Source of the DNA: Condylostoma magnum
Taxonomy: Eukaryota; Ciliophora; Heterotrichea; Heterotrichida; Condylostomatidae
DNA length: 64,000 nt
Direction: 5' to 3'
Assembly: GCA_920105805.1 (NCBI GenBank)
Contig: CAKKTI010000060.1
Coordinates: forward strand, 1-64,000
Shown: positions 51,388 to 62,269 of the stretch, in pieces
How positions within the stretch are numbered: position 1 is the first letter of the stretch
Layout: each line of letters begins with the position of its first letter
Translations under genes and position numbers: made by a program
Notes under the pieces: model-generated
Seen by the model: only the letters and a program-made list of their open reading frames with translations
Told to the model about the DNA's origin: nothing
Databases searched by the model: none

Positions 51388-54300
51388 ATGTTTATTAGCC
51401 TGGCTATTTTTATAGTAAGCTCCCAATTGAGTATACGAGTTGACTGAACTACAGTATCTGACATAAATACTTTTGAATAAAACAATACTTATGGGTTAAC
51501 CTTTCCAATGTAAATAAAAACTAAAGATACTTATGGATTATTTTTTAATCTGACGGAGACAATCGAATTGAAGGATGATGAATCTTTTACTAATGGCTCA
51601 GGAAAGTACTAATTCTAAATGTCATTTTGAGTTAACTTAGTAAGTAGTGGGTTTTTGTTCAAGTAATAGGCCTAATCAGAGGGAACGGTTTTTATTTATA
51701 TAAGAGTTTTAGATGACTTTAGAATTTCCTTATTTTTAGCTCCGGATTGCACACTAGAATCTACAGATGAAGTAAGATTATAGTATGATAAATGAGGATT
51801 AGTATTAGTAACAGTTACTGAGGATACTGAAATCAATATGAGGATTGAAATATCAGAATATACTGCTATAGAGAGAACGTGTGCTTCTGTTGATAAAGCT
51901 GATGTTGCTGTAAAAAATACAATCGGTTAGAATATTGGAGGGTATTTAGCTGTTTTACAAATTTATAACTAGATAAATAGAGATGTTTCAGATTTTGGAA
52001 GCTAATGTAAAGTATCAGGAAACATTAATAACTGTGATAAATCTATTGGAGGTAGTATTTGTCCTGATATATAAAACACTGACAATAATTGTATTGACTT
52101 TGAGTGTAAATTACCATGTTATTAATGTAGATAATAAAGTACAGAATGTTAAACTTGTATGACTTTTCATGGAGAAGATAATAATGGTATGTGTATAGTA
52201 TGCGGGAATTATACTTTTTCTACAAATATTGATGGGAATACAGCGTGTCATTTATGTTCTTTCGGCTGTGCCAGCTGCACTAATTATGAAACATGTGATC
52301 AATGCTATTAAAATTATCCTTTAAAATCAGATAAAAGTGGATGTTATCCCTATTAAAGTGAGTGTCCAGTAGGAGAATATAAAATAACGAATGGCAACTC
52401 TATATAAGAATGTAAAGTATGTCCTTTACGTTGCTCTGCGTGCTCTGGAGCTGATAATTGTTCAAATTGTTTTGGAAATTCTACAGTACTTGAAAATGAT
52501 TAATGTGTATGCAAAGAAGGTTTCATTTTAAGCGAAGATTAAAAGGATTGTGAATGTCCTGAAAATAGTACTCTTGATTCATAAGCTAGTACTTGCACAT
52601 GTAATCCTGGATTTTACAAAAATGATTAGCTATAATGCACTCAATGTATTGAAAATTGTTAATAATGTAGCGATGGAAATTCTTGCATACAATGCACATC
52701 TGACTTTGAAGGATTTCTGGAAAATAATTGCTAGTGTCCAACAGATTCAATAGATTGCTAATGTGCATAAGGAACATATTAAACAAATGATTGAAAATGT
52801 GTTTCATGCATGAAGAACTGTGAATCTTGTACAGATGATAGCTCTTGCAATACTTGCTCAAATGGGTATAAGTATATTGAAAATAATGGGTGTGTATAAT
52901 GCCCTTAGGAATGTGTTGATAGTTGTATTGTAGATAATTAAACTACTATTTGCCAGTAGGATGGTAATTAACCAGATACTGACGGCAATTAACCAGATAC
53001 TGATGGTAATTAACCAGATACTGATGGTAACTCACCAGATACTGACGGCAATTAACCAGATATTGATGGTAATTAACCAGATACTGATGGTAATTAACCA
53101 GATACTGATGGTAACTCACCTGATACTGATCCAATCTAATGCTAATAAAACGAATGATTAAATACTAGTATAAATTAATGCTAACCTTGCATTGTACCTT
53201 GTAGTGAATGTTAAAACAATGACAAATTATATTGCACTAATTGCGTTAGTAATCAAATGCGAGCTATAAATGGCATATGTGAATGTCTAGATACTAATAT
53301 GTAAATTAGTAATGGCATATGTACAGACACATAAAGCTTGTCTTTAGTTATTTAGTCAGTGAATAAGAATTAAATTAAGTTTTAAATCATTCCGATCACT
53401 CAAATTACTTAATAAGACATATAAATATCTAATGACTCTGTATAATTTCATATACAAGAATTAATTTTAACTGGGACAAATCAATATTAAATTAATACAA
53501 CAGAGTAACTATATGGAAATATATTAATTCTAATATAAAGATTAAACTTACAATAAACATACAGTATAGAAGAAGAACAATCAAATATACAGATGAATGA
53601 ATCTTTAAGCGAAGGAACTGAAGCAGTAATGGGAACTTTTATATCAGGAAGTGCAGCCTCTGGTATATTATCAGGCAATCCAGGACCAATTTGAGGGCTT
53701 ATAAACACAGTTTAAGTCCTAGGCTTTATACCAATGACAAACATTCCAATTCCCTAAGATTTACTAGGCTTTCTATAAGGAATTTTGGGCTATAATATAA
53801 TTCCAAATGCATTTACATACTTTATAGATGAGGAGGGAGAGCCTAGGAATGACTTAACACTTAGAAATGGATTCACAACTAATTAACTTTTAATCAATAG
53901 TGGTGACATGATAACAGTGTTTATTCTTTGTGTTATGCAATGACCCTTAGTCTTCCTCTTTTACAAGGTGTGCAGATGGTCCAGATTAAAAAACTTCATG
54001 AAAAGAGTACACGAGACGTATAGGTGGAATTTCTTTATTAGATATTGAATCGAAGTTTATTTAGAACTAGGAATGTCTGCTTTTGTACAGCTTTATTCAT
54101 TAAGTTTTGATAGTACTGGATAAATAATAAACTGTACACTAGCAATTATTATTAACATCATAGGATTCACTACACCTATATTATTTGCTAAATTCTACAG
54201 GAATTTAAAGAAAGCTTTTGCTAATGAGTTGATTAACACGTAAAATTAAGCATATAGAAAAAGATGGGAAACACTGTATTATGAATTATCATTGGACGGC

Positions 54301-55017
54301 GATAATATAAAAATTTGGTTTTATCTTATATTTCTTACTAGAAGATTGCTGTATATTTTGGTTTAGAATTTATTGCAGGATTATCCCTTAACTCAAATTT
54401 ATCTCAATATAGGGCATTCTATACTGGCTTTCATCGTCTGTGTTCTCTATAAACCTTATAAGACAAGATTTACAAACATAATGATGTGTTTTAACGAATT
54501 CGGAGTCTGTCTAGTTTTCTTTATGCTTTAGTTCTTTGATAATGATATTGACGGATAAAACAATGATTTGGTTGAAAAGGTGGTATTTTTAATAATTTTT
54601 GCTATAATAGCTTTGCATATTGTGGATATTATAATATACTAAATAAAAATAATTGTATTAATCGTCAAACTACTGTCTAAAGATAAAAAAGTAATACCTT
54701 AAACTGAGTAAGAAAGTAGTGACGAACCAACTTAGTAAAATAAAACTGATTCAACTTAATCCTTTAGAGTTTAATCAGTTTTGCCTATTAAATATCCAAA
54801 AAGAACTTTAAAAAAAGCTTAGAGAGTTAATCACTAAATGGTAATTGAAGCTACTACTCCAGATACAGCAACAGATATAAAAGCAGAGGTTCCTGATTAT
54901 GTAAGAAACTTAAATTTTATTACAGTCAGGAATTATGCTGCAAATTATTAAAATCCCTAGGAAAGTTATGAAGATCAACAAATTCCTTAATTCGGAAATC
55001 CTCCATCAAGAAAATAA
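51388..55017 (+). CDS. Cys-rich multi-pass surface protein with a 21-nt repeat, copy 3
   Basis: A 1,209-residue frame from ATG 51388 to TAA TAA (55015-55020). It starts with a signal peptide, MFISLAIFIVSSQLS, and a beta-rich ectodomain. Cys-rich GFR-like repeats lie at about 205-650 (CHLCSFGCASCTNYETCDQC, CPLRCSACSGADNCSNC, CMKNCESCTDDSSCNTC). They are interrupted at about 524-580 by eight copies of a seven-residue unit like DGNQPDT. At about 841-1098 there are several membrane helices (MITVFILCVMQWPLVFLFYK, IYLNIGHSILAFIVCVLYKP, VVFLIIFAIIALHIVDIIIY), then a cytosolic tail. The layout matches the two minus-strand copies at 15.5-25 kb, but the sequence is clearly different. It is in the same frame as the MORN gene, with 78 nt between. 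Confidence 0.82.
52960..53127 (+). repeat. Eight-copy 21-nt coding minisatellite
   Basis: Unit gatggtaattaaccagatac + t, eight contiguous copies in frame, encoding DGNQPDT or DGNSPDT. Copies 4 and 8 carry aactca (Ser) in place of aattaa (Gln); copies 2 and 5 start gacggc, and copy 5 has Ile. The alternation suggests segmental duplication of multi-unit blocks. Confidence 0.95.
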
Positions 55018-55027
55018 TAAATTAGCA

Positions 55028-55990
55028 CTAACTAAATTTAGGTCTTTTAATGTATTCTTGACTGTCTTAAGGCTTATTTGTTAGTCTCATCCTCTTTTTC
55101 CTTAAGATAAATTACTGTATAGCTTTCTAACTCTTAAATCTTTATTTCCTTTAATCATCATCACTATCTTTCAATGTTCTTACTGATAAATTACAATTTT
55201 AAGATTAAATTTCATCTTGAAATATTCCTATCAAACTATCATAATCTGGTTAATCATGAAATACCAAATTAAACGAATATTAACAAAATCTCAATATAGA
55301 TTCATTTAATCCCTGGCATAATTACTGAGCACTATGATTCTTTTTATCGAGTATTACCTATAGGAAAGATGAATTATCAATTCAAGGTAATGTTCCTTTT
55401 AATAAGTATACTAATAGATAAGATGCACTTATTATATCATCCCTGGGTGATGTTACTCTTCCTTTCATCTAATTAACTGATGCTAGGGCTTAATTTCCTT
55501 TGAAAGCAGCTTTTTACTACTTTTTATTTTCAGAATTAAAATTTTAAAAAGTTGTAGCCAGTCCTAAGTCAAACAATTTAAATTAAGGAATTAGCTGGCA
55601 ATTAATTCCTATATTAGAAGGTTTTATATCATTATGAATAAAACCTAAAGAATGTAAATTTTAAAGGGCTTTGATTAGAGTTATTCCTAGACGATAAACC
55701 TGGCTGTATGACCATTCCATACCATCAGGAATTATATCAGGAAATGATCGCAATAACAGTTCTTAAGCTATATAAAACTACTGATTGCTTGTACCATGCT
55801 TATAAAACTATGGAAAGTAATTGCTATCAACCTGTTTTAAAATATCTGCTTCCTATTTAATTGATTTTTTGTTGGAAGATAGCTTTAAAGCTACTTTTTA
55901 TTAAGTCTATAAATCTTCAGCTTAGAAAACAATAGCTTGATTTCCTTTGGCCAAAATTTTAATCATTTTGTATTAGTCAATTTCCTCCAT
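55028..55990 (-). CDS. Divergent CK1-like kinase
   Basis: A 320-residue frame from ATG 55990 (MEEIDQYKMIKILAKGNQAI) to TAG 55030-55028. The kinase core is present but altered: FQAEDLQTQKVALKLSSN with the Lys, HNDIKPSNIGI in place of HRD..N, and FDLGLATTF in place of DFG, so the metal-binding and catalytic Asp residues remain. A CK1-like GNQALASVNQMKGRV block and a basic tail follow. Activity is plausible but may be weakened. It is convergent with the Cys-rich gene at about 10 bp and divergent from the CFAP97-like gene across 253 bp. Confidence 0.8.
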
Positions 55991-56243
55991 TATTTAAATT
56001 GTAGTTAAATCAAGAATTACTTTAATTGTTGGTTGTTTATACGGTATAAGATTGGCATTATAAAGAGTATATATTAAGCATGCAATTAAGATAATAACTT
56101 ATATTGTTTAGAATAATCCATCAATGCTTAATTAATTATAGAGGCTCATAAATCTGTATTATAATGAACAAATACATACTTATAATTACAGTTAAAACAA
56201 ATTCATTCCCTAAACAGTTACTAAGTTAACATTTAAATTAAAT
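55991..56243. promoter_or_regulatory. Shared upstream region of divergent genes
   Basis: The only non-coding DNA between the CK1-like kinase (minus) and the CFAP97-like gene (plus), so both promoters must be here. AT-rich; no distinctive motif seen. Confidence 0.45.
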
Positions 56244-57533
56244 ATGCAGTATACAGATCCAATTGAACAAAACATTACACAGAAGTGATATTAAGACTAT
56301 GCTTAAAAGCTACATTAAAAGAGACTCAACGCAATTAAATAGTAAAAGGCAACAATAGATAATCAACATCGTAAACCAACTAAATACTAAAATATTAAAA
56401 AGGCAAAACAAAGATCAACAATTTTAGATAAAAAATCCTCCTAAGTTCACACAGATAGAAAAGCATCAATAAAAAGAGAAAACTAACTACTACTAGAAAA
56501 GCTAGTGTCAATTTCAAAAGGAAAAAAACCATCAGTTGTAAATTCCAAAAGCCAAGTACATTTCAACAAACCCAAAAGTTTGAATATGTTCAAAAGGAAA
56601 ACCGAGGCCTAAAGAATTGCGAAAGAGAATGAAGCCTTAGCCAAAAGACTAATAGGAAATCATCCACAAATATCAGCTAGAAAACTCCAGCAATAATATT
56701 AAAGCTGTTTAAAATATAGAAAGTAGATTTCAAGAATTAGAGCCATTTCTGTAGGAAGAAAGGAAAAACTTCCTCCTTTGGAATCTGAAAGAGGGAAAAG
56801 CCCAAATATAGCTAGAAAACATATAGAACCACGCAAAAAGTTTCTAAGAAGACAACATAAAGTACATTCTGCTTAAAGGATTAAAAAAGATTCCAGTTAA
56901 GTTAGCATAGGGTCAAAAGACAGCGTTATATAAAAGGCGCTTCAAATGAAGGATGAAGATAATTGTAAAACAAACAGTCAATAAGAATAAATGAGCGAAG
57001 AAGATGTGGAGAAAGGAATAGATGATAAGGTTATTTAATAACTAGAAGAACTAGATGCTAAATTAAAAACTAAGAGAAGGGAAAGTTATTAGGAGGAAGA
57101 TTAATTTGATGTGGAGTAATAAGTTTCATTAGAGGAAGATGATGAATTATAATAAATTCAAGAAATTTAAAGTAAAGAAGGACAGGATTTTAGTGATTAT
57201 GAAGATGATTTTTAAGTATCATAAGAAAAAGAAGTTATAAGTGAAGAATAAAAGTTTGATTAAGAATAAGATTGCGAGCCAAGTGAAATTTCTAGTAAAC
57301 AAAATAAATCTAGTGAAAGCAGTAGATCAAAAAGGTCCTAATAAACAAGTTAAAGTAGCTCTGCTTCAATAGAAACTGAAAAATCTAGAAAAAGCTATAA
57401 AAGCTCCTCAGAAAAAAGTTAGGATAGCAGTGATGAATATGATGATAGCTTTTCCAATTAAATTTCCCCAGAGAAATAAGATAGTAAAAGTGATTTATCA
57501 CTCAGTATATCACCTGATCAACATAAATATTAA
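56244..57533 (+). CDS. CFAP97 (KIAA1430/Hmw)-domain protein
   Basis: A 429-residue frame from ATG 56244 (MQYTDPIEQNITQKWYQDYA) to TAA 57531-57533. The N-terminus matches the CFAP97 domain: HQKRLNAIKQQKATIDNQHR, then IKRENQLLLEKLVSISKGKK, which parallels the family's ..PVIDN.. and ..IERDNxxLLEKM.. blocks. A partial second block, QRIAKENEALAKRLIGNHPQ, follows. The C-terminal half is Ser/Glu/Gln-rich and disordered. CFAP97 proteins act in ciliary and sperm-tail axonemes; that role fits a ciliate. Confidence 0.78.
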
Positions 57534-57858
57534 ACATTATAATTTTAAAGGTTTGGATTATAGCTTATCATTAGCTTTTTGTTTTAAATATATGATTCCT
57601 AGAATACAGACTATATAAATTCTATAGCTAATCACTATGCTATAATTAATATACTGATCTAATTAGCCTGGTTTGTTGTAAACTATATAGTTAATATAAC
57701 ATTTCCCCTCATAATCACAGCTTTCTTATTCATCTCAAATTCTCAAAACAGCTCCTAAACTTATTGAATATCCAACCTTAATTACACAATTATTCCATTT
57801 AAATCTATCAAATTTTCTCCAAGCATTCCTTTTATTCCATTTTTAGAGGGCTTTTACA
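57534..57858. other. Intergenic, AT-rich
   Basis: Between the CFAP97-like stop and the candidate small gene. No coding signal or motif seen. Confidence 0.5.
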
Positions 57859-58322
57859 ATGGATAATAATTAAATAGGAGTGTTTTATAATGAAGGTAAA
57901 GAGAATTAATAGAAGAAGGAGGAGGAACCGAGAGAGTACGGAATGTGAAACTGACTGCAAGGAAGAAAGCTGCTACATCCTCCCGGAATGGCGCTTGGCC
58001 CCCAAGGCAGAAGAATTGCCGATGCCCGATCTCCTAATCTTAGGCGGGCAGTAAGTAATTTAGTTGTATATTGTTTTTAAGTATTTTGCTGTTCTTTTTG
58101 CGGGAATTGGCTTTAAAAGGTTATTGGAACTGCAATGTATAAAATTTAACTATTTTATAGATTAATTAAAGTCAGGCTCAGTTTGTTATTGGAGGCAGGA
58201 TTATTTAGGAAGTTAAAGAAAATAAACGGAGATATTAAAAGGATTGAGATACATACTAAACCCAGGATGAAAATGGATGGATTTTAAAAAATGATTTATA
58301 ATTTTACCCTGTTTACTCATAA
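57859..58322 (+). CDS. Candidate small gene with GC-rich 5' part, exon model uncertain
   Basis: The 3' part is convincing (QFVIGGRIIQEVKENKRRYQ, then DENGWILKNDLQFYPVYS, ending TAA TGA at 58320-58325). The 5' part at 57890-58050 is unusually GC-rich and open in two frames. One reads MDNNQIGVFYNEGKENQQK, then WLQGRKLLHPPGMALGPQG. The other, reached by 16-nt introns 57880-57895 and 58066-58081, reads CKEESCYILPEWRLAPKAEE and joins the 3' part in phase. I slightly prefer the second because both introns have the local size. No family recognised. Confidence 0.4.
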
Positions 58323-58454
58323 TGATATATATGGTATATTTGTAGTGCCAAACAGAATTTATGTTTTTGTATTAATTTTATCTACCTATTATGTACTAAA
58401 TCCCGATAACTCAAACGTAGCCATCCTAGAGTATTTTATTTTACCTTGTATTTA

Positions 58455-59999
58455 TTATATCAAAGGAACCTCAAAAGAGCTTATAGTAGGTTAATTACAC
58501 TCTATACATTCATCACTGAGACAGCCTTAGCATATAATATGTCCGCATTATTAAATAACGGGATTTTGTAAAGTATCCATGCAGTTTAAGCATGCTAGAG
58601 AGTTCTCTAAAACTTCAATTGAGTTTTAAATCTTTTTTAAAGCTGGTTGTATTTTCTAAAAGTTTTCAAAGCCTTAAACGTAAGAATCTCTTTAGTTGCA
58701 AAGCTCAGAAATTCTTGATTCATAATCCTTTAGCTACTACTCATTTTGCTTCTCAAGTTTTTATACTTTTGCATTGGAAATGCTGTTTTATTCCTTCAGT
58801 ATTTGCACTTATGTTTCAAATCTTAATTTTATTTATTAAATCTCAAAATTTTGATTTTCTTGAAAATTTTCGACTTATTTTTAAAGTTCTTAAATTTAGT
58901 TGTTTTGATTAAGTCTTTTTTGCTTCAGTTTTAGTAGTTTTTAGTTTAATTCCTCGGACTGAATTGATAGCTTCCCTTTTATTTAGCCCATTTCATGGAT
59001 TTATTTAGTTAAATGTCCGATTTCTGATTTATTTTATGCTGTTTTTTCTTAGTACTGCTTAACTTATTCTTAACTGACTCTTAATTCATATTACAAATCT
59101 TAAATTACCTTTTAACCATCCTCATTAGCATTCTCTTAATTATTAATTAGTTACTTAAAATTCTAAATTTCCAATTCTAATTACTCCTTTTATTACATTA
59201 ATGCTTCATTTTATTACTGCTATTATATCAATTAATCATTAAGTTCTTTTTCCTTTAATAAGAATTACTATTAAGTCTCATTAAGCTTTTATTTCATTAG
59301 CTTTTCTATATTCATTTTTTAATCAACTAGTTTTTCATAATCCTACTACATCTTTGCAATAATATCATTAGTTCCCTTTAGATTATCCTACTCAGTTTTG
59401 TTAAGTCTTCTTAATTTTTCGTATTAATCTTTATATTCTAGCAATTCTTTATTTATACGATTGTTTCTTGACACTAATTACTAATTTTCAGTTTTTGCCA
59501 CAGCAACTTCTTGCACTAAATCTGTACATTTCTTTTCTCATTATTTGATAATATCTTTCAATTCATTAGCCTTCTAAACTAATTCTATATCATCTTCCGC
59601 TTATTTAACCTTTTACTACATAAGCTAATACTAACCTCTTAAAGCTTCTAATTCCATTTCTAATCTTTTTATGATCCCTTGATATTCTTTTTCCTTCTAC
59701 TACTGGTCTTCCAGTTGTTTCTCCTAACCTTTACTTTACTTAAGTGCTAATTATAAACTTTCAATATTTCTTTATAACGTATGAACTTTTAGATCCTCAT
59801 CCTTCATTTTAACCTTCTAGTGCTTTATCTTGTTTCGTAAAATTTGAATAATTTGCTTATCGTCACTGGATAATTTTTAGAGTTATTCTAGTTATTTATT
59901 TAAATCATCGGTAGTATTATGGTGAGGAGATTGATTATAAGGCTTAGGCTTCCCTATAAAATCATCCAGTACACTAGGATTTATGTTTTTTCTTCACAT
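58455..59999 (-). CDS. Long coiled-coil protein with C-terminal RING finger (Bre1-like layout)
   Basis: A 514-residue minus-strand frame from ATG 59999 (MWRKNINPSVLDDFIGKPKP) to TAA TAA (58457-58452). About 420 residues of coiled coil (KQLEQLQKLSSDDKQIIQIL, LEMELEALRGQYQLMQQKVK) are followed by a compact C3HC4-type RING: CLNCMDTLQNPVIQQCGHII, then CQGCLSDECIECNQP. A RING at the extreme C-terminus behind a long coiled coil is the layout of Bre1/RNF20-type E3 ligases for histone H2B and of some other E3s. A ubiquitin-ligase role is likely; the Bre1 identity is only suggestive. Confidence 0.78.
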
Positions 60000-60006
60000 T
60001 TTATAT
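60000..60006. promoter_or_regulatory. Seven-base gap between divergent start codons
   Basis: The minus ATG (59999-59997) and plus ATG (60007-60009) are separated by seven bases, read ttatata with its neighbours. Any promoter must lie inside one or both coding regions, or one start is misassigned (the next plus ATG is 60049-60051). Confidence 0.5.
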
Positions 60007-61056
60007 ATGGAAAATTTAGAAACTGATTATAACTTTGAAGTTGGCCTTATGTCTAGGAAGTATTCAGATGTAAGAAATACTAAAGAAAAGTGAAGCTATT
60101 GTTAGTATTAGACTAATGATGTTGATATTGATAAAAAAATAGGATGTTCACTAGACTAATTCAATAGATTGATTTTATACTTATATGAAGAAGAGAGTTA
60201 ATAGATCTATGTGTTTCTTCAACCAGAAATTGACCGAAGAATGCAGATAAGGAAATCTCCTGTTGTTTTAAAAGCTATTTGATTGTTATGGTAGAAATTG
60301 AATCCATTTAATTTACAACAGATACATATTAATGTTTATAGACAGTTTATTCCCTTTTTATATGAATAAGCTATTAATCTTAACATACCAAGAGAATTCG
60401 TACATTAAAAAGCAGTTCACGATGCAAAATTAGACATATAAGCTAGAGGTTTTATCGATTTTAGATCTTTCCACGATGCGTTATTTAGCCTAGCTGATTC
60501 CTAAACAGTATCAAAATTAGTTACAGAATATACAAGATTCTTCATTAAAATAACTACAGCTTTACTCTAATCCTCCTTCTACAACAATATCCGACTTAAC
60601 TACAGTGGATAAATAGGAAAAATGGGCTACTATGATTGAATGATACCGTTAATAAAACAATTTCAAGGCAAAAAGGATGATTTCCATAAAAGAAAGTAAG
60701 GTGAAATTGAGCTCTTAGACACAAGCATAGGATCTTTCTCCTAACTAAAACTGCCAGTATCATTTTAATCTTCAAGAATAAAACAATCGAGACAAAGTGA
60801 AAGAATTCTATGAAAAATCCGATCCTTATAGTAACCTTTGCTCAAACGATCAGTAGTAGTTTAAAAATCAGCTCGCTAAAGCCAATCAAGAAGAACTTTC
60901 CATGCAAAATCTATCATAAACATGAATAAATTTCCATTTTGCTCAACCAAAGGCGCTCTTTTCTATAAGCCAAAGCATAGGCCTATAAGAATTAGCCCAA
61001 AAATTGAGGATGTACTAGAAAAGCGGAGGAACATAGAGCTGGATGAGGATGATTAG
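60007..61056 (+). CDS. Protein with EF-hand-like helical domain, hypothetical
   Basis: A 349-residue frame from ATG 60007 (MENLETDYNFEVGLMSRKYS) to TAG 61054-61056. The central helical part reads QIHINVYRQFIPFLYEQAIN and ARGFIDFRSFHDALFSLADS, in the spacing of paired EF-hand-like helices but without a canonical calcium loop. The C-terminal half is basic and Ser/Arg-rich (QSSRIKQSRQSERILWKIRS), ending in an acidic DEDD. Similar proteins occur in apicomplexans and ciliates; function unknown. Confidence 0.6.
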
Positions 61057-61090
61057 TTTTTATATCAATTTAAATTATAATAAAACGAAT

Positions 61091-61735
61091 ATGGGATGTT
61101 CATGTGCTCGTGAAATGTTTGATAATTACAACGGAGCTCCTGGTTAAATTGGGGAAAATTATAAAGAGTTAAAGAATTAGTCTTGCGGTGAAGGAATAAA
61201 ACGTACTATGGCATGGTAATCTGATGTGACACCTGAATAGCTGCAATTATATCGTAAATAGTTCTGGGAAAAATAGTTAGATAGCAAGCAGCCTATCTGA
61301 ACCTTATTACGTAGAGCTGTTAGTTTAGATGCATATAATGCTGAGAAGCTGTTGTAGGCTAATGGTATACGAGTCATTGATAATATTACATAATGCATTG
61401 ATAAAAGAGGAACTAAATACAAGATACCCTTGTATGTTATTAATAATCCTATAAACATGAATGCACCAATGGATTTGAATTCTTAGAGAAATTGTTAAAG
61501 TTTGAAACAGATTAGCTTGAAAATAAGGGTTTATGGGTAGTAAAGTGACACTGTTATTCAGGTTGACTCAAATTCAAAGGTTAAGGATATAAGGGACTAA
61601 TTTGCTTAAAGATTGAATCTAGTTAATAAGTTTAATCCGAGGTTTTTCTTTATGGGAAAAGAATTAGATGATTTAGCAGAGATTTCCAACTATGGATTAG
61701 ACGATAATATGGTTGTTATGTCTATAATAAGATGA
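61091..61735 (+). CDS. UBTD-like ubiquitin-domain protein
   Basis: A 214-residue frame from ATG 61091 to TGA 61733-61735 (a TAG follows at 61745). It starts MGCSCAREMFDNYN, a myristoylation/palmitoylation-type N-terminus like that of UBTD1/2. The UBTD N-domain is clear: KRTMAWQSDVTPEQLQLYRK, QFWEKQLDSKQPIWTLLRRA, then CIDKRGTKYKIPLYVINNPI. The C-terminal ubiquitin-like domain reads LKIRVYGQQSDTVIQVDSNS, NPRFFFMGKELDDLAEISNY, GLDDNMVVMSIIR. UBTD proteins bind E2 enzymes and tune ubiquitin signalling. Length and order match the family. Confidence 0.85.
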
Positions 61736-61817
61736 GTTTTAGATTAGTTCAATATTATAACCTCAATAAATGTTTGGTTATATTTACACTATACAAAATA
61801 AAACTTGTATAAAATTA

Positions 61818-62258
61818 CTAACTTCCAAGTTTTGACTCAATAATTTCCATTAAATACGAATTTTCTTTAGCAGCTGCAACTCTTTCCTTATCGTTTAATT
61901 GTTTTGTTATTTCTTTATCGTTATTATGTGTCCCAGGCTCGATTCCTACTGATATTTTAATTATATTAGGCAAATTCCTCTCTAATTTAAGTTTTATCAT
62001 GAGTCCGATTAATGTGCTCATACTACAGTGTGGAACGGTCGGAGTAAAATTGACAGAACATCTTCTAGTTTCTAAATTCAATTGAACTTATTCCTCTGAT
62101 ACAACATTTAACTATTCTAGAGTATAAGGATATTCAGGATCTTCTATATCTCTTATAATATCAAACACTTCCTCGTTATCTAAATTTCCACTCGGCCTTT
62201 TAAACGTTCTCTCTTAAATCTCCTTTATAGTAGGATTTGGGTTATCAGGTACTGACAT
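61818..62258 (-). CDS. CIAO2B: CIAO2/MIP18 family cytosolic Fe-S assembly protein
   Basis: A 146-residue frame from ATG 62258 (MSVPDNPNPTIKEIQERTFK) to TAG 61820-61818, followed by TAA. The family core is intact: EVFDIIRDIEDPEYPYTLEQ, then FTPTVPHCSMSTLIGLMIKL with the reactive Cys, and KLERNLPNIIKISVGIEPGT, then KQLNDKERVAAAKENSYLME. CIAO2B acts with CIAO1 and MMS19 in the cytosol to load Fe-S clusters onto nuclear and cytosolic proteins. Length is normal. CIAO2A cannot be excluded from sequence alone. Confidence 0.92.
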
Positions 62259-62269
62259 ATTAAATATTA

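Noticed and set aside
52946-53161. Direct repeats resembling a CRISPR array
   Set aside because: The 21-nt units are contiguous, with no spacers, and are an in-frame coding minisatellite.
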